Notes under the pieces: generated by a model | Seen by the model: the letters and a program-made list of their open reading frames with translations, nothing else | Told to the model about the DNA's origin: nothing | The model's database searches: none | Shown: positions 33,504-34,561 of the stretch, piece by piece | How positions within the stretch are numbered: the stretch's first letter is position 1 | Layout of the letters: each line of letters opens with the position of its first letter | Made by a program: the position numbers and the translations under genes | Assembly: GCF_009695935.1 (NCBI RefSeq) | Contig: NZ_VUMY01000024.1 | Location: forward strand, 1-34,561 | Direction of reading: 5' to 3' | Length of the DNA: 34,561 nt | From: Mobiluncus porci | GTDB taxonomy: Bacteria > Actinomycetota > Actinomycetes > Actinomycetales > Actinomycetaceae

Positions 33504-34280
33504 ATGGCAAGAATTCCGCTTATGGCAGGCAACTGGAAGATGAACCTCGATCACCTCGAGGCCATCAAACTGGTCAATGAATTGAATCTGGATTTGGAGG
33601 ACCACCGCCACGACTTTTCTGCGGTGGAAGTGGCGGTGATTCCGCCGTTTACCGACATTCGTTCGGTGCAAACCACGATTGACGGCGATGATATGAAGAT
33701 CAAGTACGGCGCCCAGGATGTTTCGACCCACGATAATGGGGCTTACACCGGCGAGGTTTCCACCGCGATGCTCACCAAGCTAGGGTGCTCCTACGTCGTG
33801 GTGGGGCACTCGGAGCGTCGCGAATATCACCAGGAAACCGATGCGGTGGTGAACGAGAAGGCTCGCAAGGTGTTGACCGCCGGGATGACTCCGATTATCT
33901 GCTGCGGAGAAAACCTCGAGGTCCGCAAGGCCGGCAAGCACGTCGAGCACGTCCTGGCCCAGATTGAGGCAGACTTCGACGGGATTCCGACCCCGGATGC
34001 CGCCAAGTGTGTCGTGGCCTACGAGCCGATTTGGGCCATTGGGACCGGAGAAACCGCGACTCCGGAGAATGCCGAAGAGGTTTGCGGAGCGATTCGCGAG
34101 AAGATTGCGGCGCTCTACGGCCCCGAGGTTGCCGAAGGGATGCGGATTCTCTACGGTGGCTCCGTGAAGTCGAGCAATGTCGCCGAGCTTATGGCCGAGC
34201 CCAATGTGGACGGCGGTCTGGTTGGCGGCGCGTCCTTGAAAGCGGAGGAATTCGGCAAGATTTGCCGCCTCGGCAAGTAA
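33504..34280 (+). CDS. tpiA: Triosephosphate isomerase
   Basis: TpiA interconverts dihydroxyacetone phosphate and glyceraldehyde 3-phosphate. The 258-residue protein has AGNWKMN (residues 8-14, catalytic Lys), VVVGHSERRE (catalytic His near 100), AYEPIWAIGTGETATPE (catalytic Glu near 174 and the flexible loop) and ILYGGSVKSSN. GGAGG in the end of pgk is its ribosome site. secG, which usually follows tpiA in actinobacteria, is not seen. A strong hairpin and an IS30-like fragment take its place. Confidence 0.97.
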   Translation: MARIPLMAGNWKMNLDHLEAIKLVNELNLDLEDHRHDFSAVEVAVIPPFTDIRSVQTTIDGDDMKIKYGAQDVSTHDNGAYTGEVSTAMLTKLGCSYVVVGHSERREYHQETDAVVNEKARKVLTAGMTPIICCGENLEVRKAGKHVEHVLAQIEADFDGIPTPDAAKCVVAYEPIWAIGTGETATPENAEEVCGAIREKIAALYGPEVAEGMRILYGGSVKSSNVAELMAEPNVDGGLVGGASLKAEEFGKICRLGK

Positions 34281-34300
34281 GTTAGCTAGAAGACCTGGCG

Positions 34301-34330
34301 CGGGGGCCGGCGGGAAACCGCCGGTCCCCG
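34301..34330 (+). terminator. Strong GC-rich hairpin ending the gap–pgk–tpiA unit
   Basis: A 13-bp stem (CGGGGGCCGGCGG with CCGCCGGTCCCCG, one G·T) is closed by a GAAA tetraloop. It starts about 20 bp past tpiA. AAGCATTTATT follows, a poor U tract, but the stem is the most stable in the window. Confidence 0.75.
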
Positions 34331-34387
34331 AAGCATTTATTAAGGCGCTGTTTGCGTGAAGTGTTGGCGGATTATCGGAGTCGCAGT

Positions 34388-34410
34388 CCCCGCTAGTTAC
34401 GTAACTCGGG
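34388..34410. other. Short inverted repeat left of the IS fragment
   Basis: The 12-bp palindrome AGTTACGTAACT (34395-34406) is flanked by CCCG and CGGG, giving a 10-bp hairpin arm with a two-base bulge. It is followed by AAATTTC. I see nothing else in the roughly 100 bp between the tpiA hairpin and the transposase end. It could be a second terminator, or a remnant of what stood here before insertion. Confidence 0.35.
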
Positions 34411-34433
34411 AAATTTCGGCATCTTCTGGAATA

Positions 34434-34561
34434 TGGCGGTGTCAAGTGGTGAGTGCAACATTGAGTGCTTCGGCGGGGTTTTGCCAGCCGAGGGTTTCGC
34501 GGGGGCGGATGTTTAGAAGGTGTTGCATTTCTGTGATGTCGTCGTCGCTGATTTTTCTGAA
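34434..34561 (-). mobile_element. IS30-family insertion sequence, 3' end, cut by the window edge
   Basis: The transposase end at 34442-34561 identifies the family. In related actinobacterial elements the terminal inverted repeat overlaps the end of the transposase gene, so the element probably ends near 34434 in the GGCGGTGTCAAGTGG segment. That boundary is inferred, because the other end lies outside the window. Confidence 0.6.
34442..34561 (-). CDS. IS30-family transposase, C-terminal fragment (partial)
   Basis: The minus strand has an open frame from the window edge to TGA at 34442-34444. Its 39 residues include LLNIRPRETLGWQNPAEALN, the C-terminal signature of IS30-family transposases (NxRPRKTLGWxTPAEAL). 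The DDE catalytic core lies beyond the window, so intactness cannot be judged. Confidence 0.85.
   Translation of the reverse strand, partial: FRKISDDDITEMQHLLNIRPRETLGWQNPAEALNVALTT

Overview
The window reads as chromosomal sequence of a moderately GC-rich Gram-positive actinobacterium. The blocks recG–rsmD–coaD–yceD–rnc–mutM, cydABDC, rapZ–yvcK–whiA and gap–pgk–tpiA, together with an actinobacterial type of RNase E, support this. The gene set (aspA with dcuA for anaerobic aspartate/fumarate metabolism, cytochrome bd as the only oxidase seen) suggests an anaerobic or microaerophilic member of the Actinomycetaceae. Mobiluncus is my best guess, but that is inference from gene content and style, not a measured identity. 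There is no rRNA, tRNA gene, prophage or CRISPR array. The only mobile DNA is the 3' end of an IS30-like transposase at the right edge.

Layout. (1) 1-4310: a bidirectional terminator, rpmB (zinc-ribbon L28) and a TauE/SafE-type permease on the minus strand, then aspA and dcuA on the plus strand. (2) 4415-14806: a plus-strand housekeeping run with a DAK2/FakA-like protein whose metal-binding aspartates are replaced, recG, a secreted/membrane alkaline-phosphatase-like protein, minus-strand rsmD, then coaD, a coiled-coil protein, yceD, rnc and mutM. (3) 14828-23443: a NarL-type response regulator facing a GAF histidine kinase that lies at the end of the minus-strand cydA-cydB-cydD-cydC unit. (4) 23444-30970: a 381-bp intergenic region with inverted repeats and a structured rne leader, then rne, an ABC-F ATPase, rapZ, yvcK and whiA. 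(5) 31206-34280: gap, pgk and tpiA with several strong hairpins, followed by the IS30-like fragment.

Functional links. AspA releases ammonia and fumarate from aspartate, and DcuA exchanges C4-dicarboxylates, so the pair can feed fumarate respiration. CydDC exports thiols needed to assemble the CydAB oxidase, and the adjacent kinase/regulator pair is a plausible redox or gas sensor. RapZ, YvcK and WhiA form a conserved cluster tied to cell-wall precursor and division control, and gap–pgk–tpiA is the usual glycolytic neighbour.

The observations I rate highest are the apparently kinase-dead but full-length FakA-like protein, a recurrent leaderless start architecture (a TAnnnT hexamer 6 or 7 nt before a start codon with no Shine-Dalgarno) at six genes, the structured RNA leader and inverted repeats between cydA and rne, and the sensor kinase appended to cydDC with its likely regulator convergent to it. 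I did not find an obviously new multi-gene system. Most of the window is core genome.
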